From Hymenobacter lucidus (lineage in GTDB: Bacteria; Bacteroidota; Bacteroidia; Cytophagales; Hymenobacteraceae), in contig NZ_JAJADR010000004.1 in NCBI RefSeq assembly GCF_020447265.1, positions 248,001 through 312,000 on the forward strand: 64,000 nucleotides of DNA. The letters are read 5' to 3'. Positions within the stretch are counted from its first letter, which is position 1; each line of letters opens with the position of its first letter. Below the pieces are notes generated by a model. It saw nothing but the letters and a program-made list of their open reading frames with translations. It was not told the origin of the DNA and did no database searches. Position numbers and translations under genes: made by a program. Positions 11,087 through 19,118 of the stretch are shown piece by piece.

Positions 11087-11463
11087 AAAGGAAGTGGAGC
11101 GTAGCAGCGCCAGGGCCGCTGAATGCCTGAAGGGAATGCAGGGAACCGGGAAGAAAGCATCGGCCAAAGGCCAACGCCTTCCCGATTTCTCCAAACCAAA
11201 CCCGGAGAGAGTGCAGCACGGGCCAGGGCCCATGCAAAATCCATGATATGTAGTGAGGGAGTAGCCGCAAAGCAGCTACGCGGGCCCATAGGCCCAGTTT
11301 GTTTGCCGGTGCGTCCCTGGCCGTGCACAGGTCAGATTTGGCCTGCCAAGAGGGGAGAAGTACGCAAACGGGAGCCGGCAGTAACAGGTAATTGCCGGTC
11401 TAGCTATTGAGCAAGACGCTAAGCAGGAGCTTCCGGCGCCGGGCTCGGCGGCCGGCCGATACG
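11087..11463 (-). other. 377-bp spacer between the His-rich gene and the TonB receptor gene
   Basis: No credible gene. On the leftward transcript several short hairpins can form, including around 11260-11279 and 11281-11295. No known riboswitch (cobalamin, TPP) motif was recognised. It could be a structured leader of the receptor gene. Confidence 0.35.
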
Positions 11464-11802
11464 TTAGGCCTGGATGGGCGGGCCGCGCAGGTCGGCTGTA
11501 AACTGGCGCGCTGCCAGCCACACGGAAGTGCCCAACGTCGTAGTTGGGGCCTCATAATTCGTAAACAGCGTGAATTCCAGCGGCAATGCCGGCTGGAAGG
11601 GCACATCGTAGAAATGGTCGACGGCGCAGTGTTGGTGCTTGGCCGATAACACGGCCTTGGCTTTCTGCGTGCTCGAAGCCGGTGCTGCTTCCTCAAGAGT
11701 GTGCTCATGCGCGTGCAAGGCCAATACCCACGCGTCCGGCAGCAGCACCCGCGTAAAGCAGAGCAGCAGCAGGATGGCTAAACGGGACCGGAGAGTATGC
11801 AT
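11464..11802 (-). CDS. Small exported His-rich protein, probable metal-binding
   Basis: 112 residues from the ATG at 11802. A hydrophobic N-terminal segment (LAILLLLCFTRVLLPDAWVLAL) acts as signal or anchor. Two His clusters follow: HAHEH and KHQHCAVDHF. This composition and its place upstream of a TonB receptor and a CDF exporter suggest a periplasmic metal-binding or sensing role. That is inference; no named domain is recognised. A well-formed promoter lies about 25-55 bp upstream, so this is the first gene of the leftward group. Confidence 0.65.
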   Translation of the reverse strand: MHTLRSRLAILLLLCFTRVLLPDAWVLALHAHEHTLEEAAPASSTQKAKAVLSAKHQHCAVDHFYDVPFQPALPLEFTLFTNYEAPTTTLGTSVWLAARQFTADLRGPPIQA

Positions 11803-11828
11803 TTGCAACAATGTGTCAGAAGCTGACT

Positions 11829-11858
11829 CAAAGGTAAAACAAATTATGAACCGTCAAA
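11829..11858 (-). promoter_or_regulatory. Bacteroidota-type promoter for the leftward metal gene group
   Basis: On the minus strand, TTTG (11855-11858), 18-nt spacer, TACCTTTG (11829-11836). This is close to the TTTG-N19-TAnnTTTG consensus. It ends 27 bp before the ATG at 11802. Confidence 0.6.
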
Positions 11859-12291
11859 ATAAGTAGTCCCGCTGATTTGGATGAACTGCGCAGCAAGGCA
11901 CCCTATTGCGACCATCCGCTAAGACGATAGGCTAATTACCAGCTGAGGAATCGGATTCTGCGCGGGTAAAAGGCCTCTGCTCCGCTACAAGACGCCCGAA
12001 GTGACTGTCGTTCCTCTGTCATTACGATAAGAACGGTTGACAGGTCCTTGAGCAGGCAGTGGTAAATACTGATTATCACCGGGTAGTACAATAATTGATA
12101 TTGATTCTTGGCTGCTGAATATTTGTTGTTGCTTTGTTTTGTTCAAATTCATCTTGGTGTAGTGAGAAGCTCATGAATGCGCTGCTATTCATGCTTTTAT
12201 AACTGCATAGTCTTGAACTTGAGCAAAAGAAGGTTAAGCAGGCAGTAAGGCGTTATAGTCGAAAAGTTATAGAATTGGTGTGCTAAAAAAC
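11859..12291. other. Intergenic region, lower GC than its surroundings
   Basis: About 430 bp between two divergent genes. Noticeably AT-richer, especially 12060-12300, with no open frame of convincing length and no tRNA. Apart from promoter elements at its two ends, I see nothing definite in it. Confidence 0.4.
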
Positions 12292-12299
12292 TATCTTTG
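12292..12299 (+). promoter_or_regulatory. Possible -7 element TATCTTTG
   Basis: Matches TAnnTTTG, 40 bp upstream of the ATG at 12339. No good -33 TTTG at the expected distance, so only the -7 box is claimed. Confidence 0.4.
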
Positions 12300-12338
12300 T
12301 ACTTTGGGCAATCATAAGTACGGTTGCCGGAGTACAGT

Positions 12339-12851
12339 ATGAACAAACCGGATTCTCTTTTTCTGCATCACGACCAGGGCCTACGCCTGCTGCGCTGGCA
12401 GTGGCATGGCTCCATGAGCTCGGAGCAGTTCCGGACAGCTTTCTACTATCTGCTGGAAATATCAGATAAACAGAAAATTAGACGCTGGTTGGTGGACACC
12501 ACTACCATGCCGGTGGTGGGTATTGATGAGCAAACTTGGCTAAGCGAGACTTGGTTGCCGCGGTTTGCCAAACTGCAGGTGACGGACGTGGCTATTATCC
12601 TGCCGGCCAACATGCACAACCAGTTGGTAATCGAGACGGTACTGGCGGATGGGCAGCGGTATGAGTGTGGAGAAATTCAATTTTTTTCGGATATAACAAG
12701 CTCGCTCGATTGGCTGACCAATTCCTCGGGGCGCGGACCGGAACTGGAGCTGGAATGGCAGCAGCAATACGCCGGTGAAGTGAAAAAGTCTAATACTGTC
12801 AGTGGGTTAGGTGGCCGCACTATCGTGGGTGGATTCTCGCATACGTTCTAA
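12339..12851 (+). CDS. Hypothetical protein, possible STAS-like single-domain protein
   Basis: 170 residues, soluble, no signal peptide. The order DQGLRLLRWQWHG, RRWLVDTTTMPVV and VAIILPANMHNQL resembles the alternating strand/helix order of STAS/SpoIIAA-like proteins common in Cytophagales. This is a weak inference. The TTG at 12324 is less likely than the ATG at 12339. The gene stands alone, with a -7 box upstream and a good terminator at 12880. Confidence 0.65.
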   Translation: MNKPDSLFLHHDQGLRLLRWQWHGSMSSEQFRTAFYYLLEISDKQKIRRWLVDTTTMPVVGIDEQTWLSETWLPRFAKLQVTDVAIILPANMHNQLVIETVLADGQRYECGEIQFFSDITSSLDWLTNSSGRGPELELEWQQQYAGEVKKSNTVSGLGGRTIVGGFSHTF

Positions 12852-12879
12852 TTGTAGACAATAGCTTTATGGCTTCTAG

Positions 12880-12903
12880 CCGCCCTATAAAGGGCGGTTT
12901 TTT
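12880..12903 (+). terminator. Terminator
   Basis: Stem CCGCCCT / AGGGCGG (12880-12886 with 12891-12897), loop ataa, then TTTTTT. Confidence 0.85.
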
Positions 12904-13072
12904 CATTCTTGGTAGTGGTGCTTCATCATGGGCAGGAATAGCCCAGGTGCTGCCAAACTGACAGCTAAGCAGTCGTGGAACAGGTTTTGAGACGGGCTGG
13001 GTTGCGAAAAGCCGCTGTAAAAAGCTGGCGTTTCGTCCGGATTCTTATTTCAAACCCTTTTGCCAACGCGCT

Positions 13073-14902
13073 ATGCAAGAGAAAGGTAGCATCTCGATTC
13101 ATACCGAGAATATCTTCCCCATCATCAAGAAATTTCTCTACTCCGACCACGAAATCTTCCTGCGGGAACTGGTTTCCAACGCGGTAGACGCCACCCAAAA
13201 GCTGAAAAGCCTGGGTCAGCTCGGTGAGTTCAAAGGGGAGCTGGGCGATTTGAAAGTGAAGGTGAGCGTGGACAAAGAAGCCCGCACTATCACCATCTCG
13301 GACCGCGGCCTGGGCATGACGGCCGAGGAAATCAAGAAGTATATCAACCAGATTGCCTTCTCCGGCGCCTCCGAGTTTGTGGAGAAGTACAAGGAGCAGG
13401 ACGCGGCCACCAAAGACCAGATTATCGGTAAGTTCGGCATGGGCTTCTACTCGGCCTTTATGGTGGCCGACAACGTCGAAATCTTCTCCAAAAGCTACCA
13501 GGAAGGCACCGAAGCCGCCCACTGGACCTGCGACGGCAGTACCGAATTCACGCTTGAAACTGCTGAGAAGGCCGACCGGGGCACCGACATCGTGCTACAC
13601 GTAGCCGCTGATTCCGACGAGTTCTTGGAGCCGGCCCGCCTGCGCACTATCCTCAATAAGTACTGCAAATTCCTGCCCATCGAAATCGAGTTCGAGGGCG
13701 AGGTCATCAACCAGACCCAGCCCATCTGGACCAAGCAGCCGGCCGAGCTGACCGACGAGGACTACGTGAAGTTCTACCAGGAGCTGTACCCGTTTTCGGA
13801 GGCGCCGCTGTTCTGGATTCATCTGAATGTCGATTATCCGTTCAACCTGACGGGTATTCTGTACTTCCCCAAGGTGAAGGACGAGCTGCAATTCTCGCGC
13901 AACAAAATCCAGCTCTACTCACGCCAGGTGTTTATTACCGATGAGGTGAAGGACATTGTGCCCGAGTTCCTGATGCTGCTCCACGGCGTGATTGACTCGC
14001 CCGATATTCCGCTGAACGTGTCGCGCAGCTTCCTGCAGGCCGATGCGGCGGTGAAGAAAATCAACACTTACATTACCAAGAAGGTAGCCGACAAGCTGGC
14101 CGAGCTCTACCGCAAAGACCGCACGGGCTTCGAGGAAAAATGGTCGGATGTGGGCCTGTTCGTGAAGTATGGCATGCTCTCCGACGACAAGTTCTACGAG
14201 AAGGCCAAGGACTTTGTGCTGCTGCAAAACACCGCCGGTAAGTTCTTTACCTTGAGCGAATACCAGGAGTTTGTGCAGGCCAACCAGAAGGATAAGAACG
14301 AGCAGACCGTGGTGCTTTACACCACCGATGCCGAAGCTCAGCACAGCTTCGTGGTGGCTGCCCAGGACCGCGGATACGACGTGCTGAAGCTCGACGCGGT
14401 ACTCGACTCCCACTTCATCGGGCAGCTGGAGCAGAAGCTGGAGAAGGTAACCTTCAAGCGCGTGGACGCCGACACCATTGGTAAGCTCATCGAGAAGGAC
14501 GAAACCACCGAAAGCGTACTAAGCGACGACGACAAGACCAAATTGCAGGAACTGTTCAGCAAGGCTATCAGCAACCCGCAGATGCAGGTGCAGGTGGAGG
14601 CTTTGTCGCCCCAGGATGCGCCGGTTATCATCACAGTGCCCGAGTTTATGCGTCGCATGAAGGATATGCAGCGCGCCGGTGGGGGAGGTGGTATGCAAAT
14701 GTTTGGCTCTTTGCCCGACAGCTACACCGTGAGCGTGAATGCCAACCACCCCGTGGCCCAGCGCGTGCTCAGCGCCGACGACGAAGGCAGCCAGAAGCTG
14801 GCCCGCCAGGCCTTCGACCTAGCGCTGCTGGCCCAGGGCCTGCTGAAAGGCGAGGCACTGACGGCTTTCGTGAAGCGCAGCGCCGACTTGCTCACGGCTT
14901 AG
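13073..14902 (+). CDS. htpG: Chaperone protein HtpG (Hsp90)
   Basis: 609 residues. Cytoplasmic ATP-dependent chaperone acting as a dimer. The N-terminal GHKL ATPase motifs are visible: ELVSNAVDAT (Mg/ATP-binding Asn), DRGLGM and GKFGMGFYSAFMVA. The middle domain contains the DYPFNLTGILYFP and SRNKIQLYSRQVFI regions with the conserved catalytic Arg segment (LNVSRSFLQ). The C-terminal dimerisation domain is the expected size. A transcript of its own is likely, with a terminator at 14975. Confidence 0.97.
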   Translation: MQEKGSISIHTENIFPIIKKFLYSDHEIFLRELVSNAVDATQKLKSLGQLGEFKGELGDLKVKVSVDKEARTITISDRGLGMTAEEIKKYINQIAFSGASEFVEKYKEQDAATKDQIIGKFGMGFYSAFMVADNVEIFSKSYQEGTEAAHWTCDGSTEFTLETAEKADRGTDIVLHVAADSDEFLEPARLRTILNKYCKFLPIEIEFEGEVINQTQPIWTKQPAELTDEDYVKFYQELYPFSEAPLFWIHLNVDYPFNLTGILYFPKVKDELQFSRNKIQLYSRQVFITDEVKDIVPEFLMLLHGVIDSPDIPLNVSRSFLQADAAVKKINTYITKKVADKLAELYRKDRTGFEEKWSDVGLFVKYGMLSDDKFYEKAKDFVLLQNTAGKFFTLSEYQEFVQANQKDKNEQTVVLYTTDAEAQHSFVVAAQDRGYDVLKLDAVLDSHFIGQLEQKLEKVTFKRVDADTIGKLIEKDETTESVLSDDDKTKLQELFSKAISNPQMQVQVEALSPQDAPVIITVPEFMRRMKDMQRAGGGGGMQMFGSLPDSYTVSVNANHPVAQRVLSADDEGSQKLARQAFDLALLAQGLLKGEALTAFVKRSADLLTA

Positions 14903-14974
14903 TGGTGAAATTGTGCCAGGTGAAGTTGTGAAGAAGTTGGGCTGCGGCCTCTTCTTGCAGCTGAGCTGACGAAT

Positions 14975-15019
14975 AAACGGCTTCGGTGGCATTTGCTGCC
15001 GGAGCCGTTTTGTGTTTTT
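14975..15019 (+). terminator. Terminator of htpG
   Basis: 16-bp stem with two wobble pairs (14975-14990 with 14995-15010), loop attt, then TTTTGTGTTTTT. It is bracketed by an inverted GTGAAGTTGTGAA pair (14920-14932 and 15048-15060). Confidence 0.8.
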
Positions 15020-15129
15020 AGAGCCCGTCGAACCCGCAACTTCACCTTTCACAACTTCACTATCTCACCGCCCGGCACTAATTCCCTATATCTTTACGTT
15101 CGACCCTACGAATTCTGCCTGTTTCGTTG

Positions 15130-16086
15130 ATGCGCCCACTCCGGTTTACCGTTCTTCCTCTTTTGCTAGTGCTGTTCCTGGTAGGAGCGTGCAGCAAAAA
15201 GACGATTTCCTTTAATAGCAAGCCCGAGCAGCCGGGGCTATCCACGCTTTTCTCGGATTCGCTCACCACAGCCCGCGACACTACCAACGCGCCGTCGTTG
15301 GATACCAAGCGGCTGGCCATGACCAAGGAGCAGGAGCGGGCCGCCAAGGAAAAGGAGAAGGCTGACCAGCGCAAGCCCAAAAAGAAGAAAAACGTTTTTC
15401 TGGGGGAGCGAATCAAGAAGAGCTTCACTAAATCGGGGCCCAAGGGCCGCAACCAGGTTATTGAGCAGTTCTACTACCTCAAAACCTTCCGGCAGCCCAA
15501 CGAGTACGCGCCGGCGCTGTATTACTTCAACCCTAAGAAGCGCAAGATCTTCAAATCGACGGCTGAGTTGAACCCGGCCACCGACAAGATTCTGCACGGG
15601 CCCTACAAGAAGCTGCAGGGCGGCAAGGTGATAGAAACCGGCTACTTCGCCCTCGGCACGCGCCACCTACGCTGGGAACGGTCGAACAAGGACAACGTGC
15701 TGCTTACCAAAACCCACTACGAAATGGGCTTCCCGCGCGACGCGGCCGTGAGCTACTATGATGCCGAGAAGAAGAAGATAAAGGAGGTCATTCCCTACGT
15801 GGCCGGCAAGGTGGAAGGCGACTACGTGCGCTACCTCGAAAACGGCCAGCGCGACTGGGACGGGCAGTTTGAGAATGGCCGCAAAATCGGTACCTGGACC
15901 AAGTACTGGGGTTTCCGCAACCGTCGCCACTACGAGTACCAGTACGGTGAGTCGGGCTACGACCCGGAAGTAGCTGAGCCCGAGCTGGTGCGGGAATACA
16001 ACCGCAACTCCGTGCTGATATATGATAAGGAGAAGGGCATCGACAAGCGCGACGCCGTAACAGACCGGCCCGGCACGAAAAAATAG
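15130..16086 (+). CDS. Lipoprotein with MORN/YwqK-like repeat
   Basis: 318 residues from the ATG at 15130 (a TTG directly before it is ignored). The lipobox LVGAC gives lipidation at about residue 21. A Lys/Glu-rich helical linker (KEQERAAKEKEKADQRKPKKKK) follows, then a domain with MORN-type units such as YLENGQRDWDGQFENGRKIG and GTWTKYW, as in YwqK-type proteins of Bacteroidota. The function is unknown; attachment to a membrane with an extended basic linker suggests an envelope role. Confidence 0.75.
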   Translation: MRPLRFTVLPLLLVLFLVGACSKKTISFNSKPEQPGLSTLFSDSLTTARDTTNAPSLDTKRLAMTKEQERAAKEKEKADQRKPKKKKNVFLGERIKKSFTKSGPKGRNQVIEQFYYLKTFRQPNEYAPALYYFNPKKRKIFKSTAELNPATDKILHGPYKKLQGGKVIETGYFALGTRHLRWERSNKDNVLLTKTHYEMGFPRDAAVSYYDAEKKKIKEVIPYVAGKVEGDYVRYLENGQRDWDGQFENGRKIGTWTKYWGFRNRRHYEYQYGESGYDPEVAEPELVREYNRNSVLIYDKEKGIDKRDAVTDRPGTKK

Positions 16087-16114
16087 CTCGTCGTTTTACC
16101 GCAGCAATATAGAA

Positions 16115-16144
16115 AAGCCCATTCTTCGCCGGATGGGTTTTTTT
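16115..16144 (+). terminator. Terminator
   Basis: Stem AAGCCCAT / ATGGGTTT (16115-16122 with 16133-16140, one wobble), then a T run to 16144. Confidence 0.65.
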
Positions 16145-16153
16145 GTGACTAGC

Positions 16154-16513
16154 CTAATAGAAAGCATCCTCAAAATGCTCGATTCGGAACCCGGTACTGA
16201 TCTGACTTAAGGCCAAGATGTCGAAGCGGATGTCACCCTGCCAGTCGGTTTCCAGCTGGTACTGCTCGGCGGCCAGCAGAAACAGCTGCCGCTTGCGTTC
16301 CGTCACGAATTTCTCCGGAAAGCCGAACTGGGCTGAGGAGCGGGTCTTGACTTCCACAAACACCAGCAACTCCTGGCCGCGCTGCACGATAAGGTCTACT
16401 TCAGCCCGGCGGTAGCGGTAGCCCTGCCGTACTACCGTGAAGCCCAGATTGGTCAGAAATGCCCCGGCGGCTTGTTCTCCGGCTTGTCCTAGCTCGTGTG
16501 CTGCGTATGCCAT
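16154..16513 (-). CDS. YraN family protein (UPF0102, endonuclease-like fold)
   Basis: 119 residues, the usual length. Restriction-endonuclease-like motif: E38-x-D40 (RAEVDLIV) followed by FVEVKTR (E54, K56), the D...ExK pattern. YraN homologues are near-universal in bacteria and are thought to act in DNA processing or repair, but the exact reaction is not settled. It is divergent from lipB. Confidence 0.9.
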   Translation of the reverse strand: MAYAAHELGQAGEQAAGAFLTNLGFTVVRQGYRYRRAEVDLIVQRGQELLVFVEVKTRSSAQFGFPEKFVTERKRQLFLLAAEQYQLETDWQGDIRFDILALSQISTGFRIEHFEDAFY

Positions 16514-16538
16514 AAGCTGAACCGTAACCTTGTCAGAA

Positions 16539-16568
16539 TTGGGGTTGGGACTAAATCTAGTACCTTTG
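16539..16568 (+). promoter_or_regulatory. Promoter upstream of lipB
   Basis: ATTG ending at 16541, 19-nt spacer, TACCTTTG at 16561-16568. Good match to the Bacteroidota consensus. It would leave a leader of about 190 nt before the lipB ATG. Confidence 0.6.
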
Positions 16569-16762
16569 CGGACTTTCCGTATACTCCTGAAAAGTATTTG
16601 GATTGCCCGGCGGCTTTTGGAATTATCCGGATTGCGCCGCCGGAATGCTCAATCCAGACTGTTGGTCCGGAATATACCAGAAGCTGCCGCAGTCTGCTTT
16701 GTTGCCTATATATACGTATGCGGCGAAGGTGTTCCGCGAATCGGTTTTTCAACGAGTTTGCC

Positions 16763-17560
16763 ATGTCTTTATACAGCTCCTGCGCCACTCCCGACCCCGC
16801 TCCGGCTTCTGCCGTAGCTCCCGCTGCCGGGGCGGCGGGCCACAACCGACAGATTATCGTCAGGAAGCTAGGACTGGCCGACTACGAAGCTACCTGGGCC
16901 CTGCAGGAAGAGTTGCTGGCGGCTACGCTGGCCGTGAAAGTCCGCAACCGCCAGGCTGCCGATGAGGGCCGCCTGCCCGAAGCTACTCCCAACTACCTAC
17001 TGCTCTGCCAGCATCCGCACGTGTATACGCTGGGCAAAAGCGGCAAGCCCGAGCACCTGCTGCTTGATGCCGAAGGCTTGGCCCGGCACAGTGCCACGTT
17101 TCACCGCATCAACCGCGGCGGCGACATCACCTACCACGGTCCCGGCCAGCTTGTCGGCTACCCCATTCTCGACCTCGACAACTTCTTCACCGACATTCAC
17201 CGCTACCTGCGGCTGCTCGAAGAAGCTGTTATTCGCACCCTGGCCGACTATGGCCTCGCGGCCGGGCGCATTGCCGGGCTCACCGGGGTATGGCTCGATT
17301 TTGAGGAGGGTGCCCCTAATCCGCGTAAAATCTGTGCCTTAGGAGTGAAGTGCAGCCGCTGGGTCACCATGCACGGCTTTGCCTTCAACATCAACTCCGA
17401 TCTGACGTATTTCGGGCATATCGTACCCTGCGGCATCACTGATAAGGCCGTTACTTCGCTCCAGCAGGAGCTGGGCCACGCCGTACCAGTAGCCGAAGTA
17501 GAGCAGCGACTGTTACCTCATCTGGCCGACTTGTTTGCGGCCGATTTTATCGTTGAGTAA
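16763..17560 (+). CDS. lipB: Octanoyl-[acyl-carrier-protein]-protein N-octanoyltransferase LipB
   Basis: 265 residues. Moves octanoate from ACP to lipoyl domains, the first step of lipoate synthesis. Signature RGGDITYHGPGQ at 118-129; catalytic Lys in RKICALG (K189) and catalytic Cys in VPCGITDKAV (C223) are present. A 25-residue Ala/Pro-rich N-terminus precedes the domain. The frame is open to 16496, but the ATG at 16763 is the first sensible start before the domain; upstream codons include promoter DNA. The stop is 2 bp before the next gene. Confidence 0.93.
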   Translation: MSLYSSCATPDPAPASAVAPAAGAAGHNRQIIVRKLGLADYEATWALQEELLAATLAVKVRNRQAADEGRLPEATPNYLLLCQHPHVYTLGKSGKPEHLLLDAEGLARHSATFHRINRGGDITYHGPGQLVGYPILDLDNFFTDIHRYLRLLEEAVIRTLADYGLAAGRIAGLTGVWLDFEEGAPNPRKICALGVKCSRWVTMHGFAFNINSDLTYFGHIVPCGITDKAVTSLQQELGHAVPVAEVEQRLLPHLADLFAADFIVE

Positions 17561-17562
17561 CT

Positions 17563-17979
17563 ATGAAAGAGCACATCACCTTCGACCCTGTAGAGGGCGT
17601 TTCCGTTGCCATCGTGCCGGATGAGGCTGCCGTGACGCAAGACGGAAAAGCAGGGTGGATGGTATATTTGCTGAATCATAACCCTTTTCCCCTCGACAAT
17701 GTCATTGTCAGCTCCAACGGTTACGGTGTGCAGAGCAGCGGGGAAAGTGTCCGAACCTCCACACTGCGCCACGTCATACTGGAAGTAGCCCCCCAAACGG
17801 CCGTTCCAATCGAACCCATTGACCCCGATTTATTTCACCTCAACAACCAATATTGGGTAAGCTACTACCGGGGCTCGCAGATATTCGATAAGAAGTTCAT
17901 CTTCGTCCCCGATTCCATTGTTGCCGCCAATCTGATCCACATTGCTCTGCTCGACCGTGAAGGTGTGTTGCATAGCTAA
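17563..17979 (+). CDS. Conserved small protein downstream of lipB
   Basis: 138 residues, soluble, no signal. Beta-rich pattern (KAGWMVYLLNHNPFPLDNV, QYWVSYYRGSQIFDKKFIFV) suggesting an immunoglobulin-like or small beta-sandwich fold. I do not recognise a named family. It begins 2 bp after lipB and is almost certainly co-transcribed with it. Confidence 0.75.
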   Translation: MKEHITFDPVEGVSVAIVPDEAAVTQDGKAGWMVYLLNHNPFPLDNVIVSSNGYGVQSSGESVRTSTLRHVILEVAPQTAVPIEPIDPDLFHLNNQYWVSYYRGSQIFDKKFIFVPDSIVAANLIHIALLDREGVLHS

Positions 17980-18048
17980 CTACCAATTTGCAGACCGCCT
18001 GGAGAATAATATTTTCGGGCTATTTGCTTAATTTTGAGCCGATACGTG

Positions 18049-19116
18049 ATGAATGCACTCGGAATTCAGTTGGGTTTGTCCTTCCTATGGGCATTTTTGG
18101 TGGCACTCTTCGCGGTGCCTTCCATTATCTACATTGCCCATCTGAAGAACATGCTGGATACGCCCAATGTGCGTACTGTGCATGAATCTCTCACGCCTCG
18201 CCTGGGCGGGGTGGCGGTTTTTGCCGGCTTTATGTCGGCTCTCACCATTTTCGCTGACCTCAGCAATGGTATCCAGCAGCTGCTAGCCGGCTGTATCGTA
18301 CTGTTCTTCGTGGGCCTGAAAGACGACTTGGTCAGCATTTCCGTCTCCAAGAAGTTTGTGGGCCAGCTGTTGGCCACCGGTGTGGTCATGATTATGGCCG
18401 ATATCCGTGTTACCAGCTTTCAGGGTATTCTTGGCATTCACGAACTGCCCATCGGTATCAGCTACGCCTTCACGTTCCTGGCTATTGTAGGCATCACCAA
18501 TGCCATCAACCTCATTGATGGGCTCGATGGCCTGGCCGGTACCATCGTTCTGATTATTACCAGCACCTACGGTTATTACTTTGCCCGCTACGGTGGTACT
18601 GGCTACGGCAACTACGTCTTCGTCTCGGTCTGCCTCATTGGCGGTATGCTGGGCTTTTTACGCTATAACTTCCACCGGGCCAGTATCTTCATGGGCGACA
18701 CCGGTTCCTTGGTCTGTGGGTTCATCGTTTCCATTCTGACTATTCAGTTCATTGAAATGGGCCTCAAAGTTGGTGGCCCTTTCGCTGCTTCGTCGCCCGC
18801 TGTAGCTATTGGTATCCTCTTCGTGCCCCTCTTCGATACGCTTCGGGTGTTCATCGTGCGCATGATGGCTGGCCGCTCGCCCTTCTCTCCAGACAAAAAC
18901 CATGTGCATCACCGCATTCTGGCTATGGGCTTTCAGCAGATCAGCACTGTCATGCTGCTGGGCCTGCTCAATCTGGTAGTTATTCTGTTTGTCATCAACT
19001 TCGCGGCACTGGGCAATACCCTGCTGATCGGGGCTCTGGTGGCCTTTTCCGTTCTGATTAGCATATTCCTAGGCGTTTATCAGAGCCGAAGTGCTCAGCA
19101 GCGCGTAGCCTCCTAA
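18049..19116 (+). CDS. MraY/WecA-family polyprenyl-phosphate glycosyl-1-phosphate transferase
   Basis: 355 residues, about ten membrane helices. The family transfers a sugar-1-phosphate from a UDP-sugar to undecaprenyl phosphate, starting synthesis of a lipid-linked surface glycan. Motifs: RLGGVAVF, KDDLVSIS, NAINLIDGLDGLAG, FMGDTGSL and the WecA-type NHVHHRIL. The last favours the WecA branch (GlcNAc-type) over MraY. The ATG at 18049 is preferred to a TTG at 18034. It may feed an O-antigen or A-LPS type glycan, to which T9SS cargo is often attached (inference). Confidence 0.9.
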   Translation: MNALGIQLGLSFLWAFLVALFAVPSIIYIAHLKNMLDTPNVRTVHESLTPRLGGVAVFAGFMSALTIFADLSNGIQQLLAGCIVLFFVGLKDDLVSISVSKKFVGQLLATGVVMIMADIRVTSFQGILGIHELPIGISYAFTFLAIVGITNAINLIDGLDGLAGTIVLIITSTYGYYFARYGGTGYGNYVFVSVCLIGGMLGFLRYNFHRASIFMGDTGSLVCGFIVSILTIQFIEMGLKVGGPFAASSPAVAIGILFVPLFDTLRVFIVRMMAGRSPFSPDKNHVHHRILAMGFQQISTVMLLGLLNLVVILFVINFAALGNTLLIGALVAFSVLISIFLGVYQSRSAQQRVAS

Positions 19117-19118
19117 AA

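Noticed and set aside
11087..11463. Cobalamin or other known riboswitch before the TonB receptor
   Set aside because: No conserved box of a known class was recognised on the transcribed strand.
16496..16762. Extended N-terminus of LipB
   Set aside because: The upstream codons include a consensus promoter (16539-16568) and precede the start of the conserved domain by about 90 residues.
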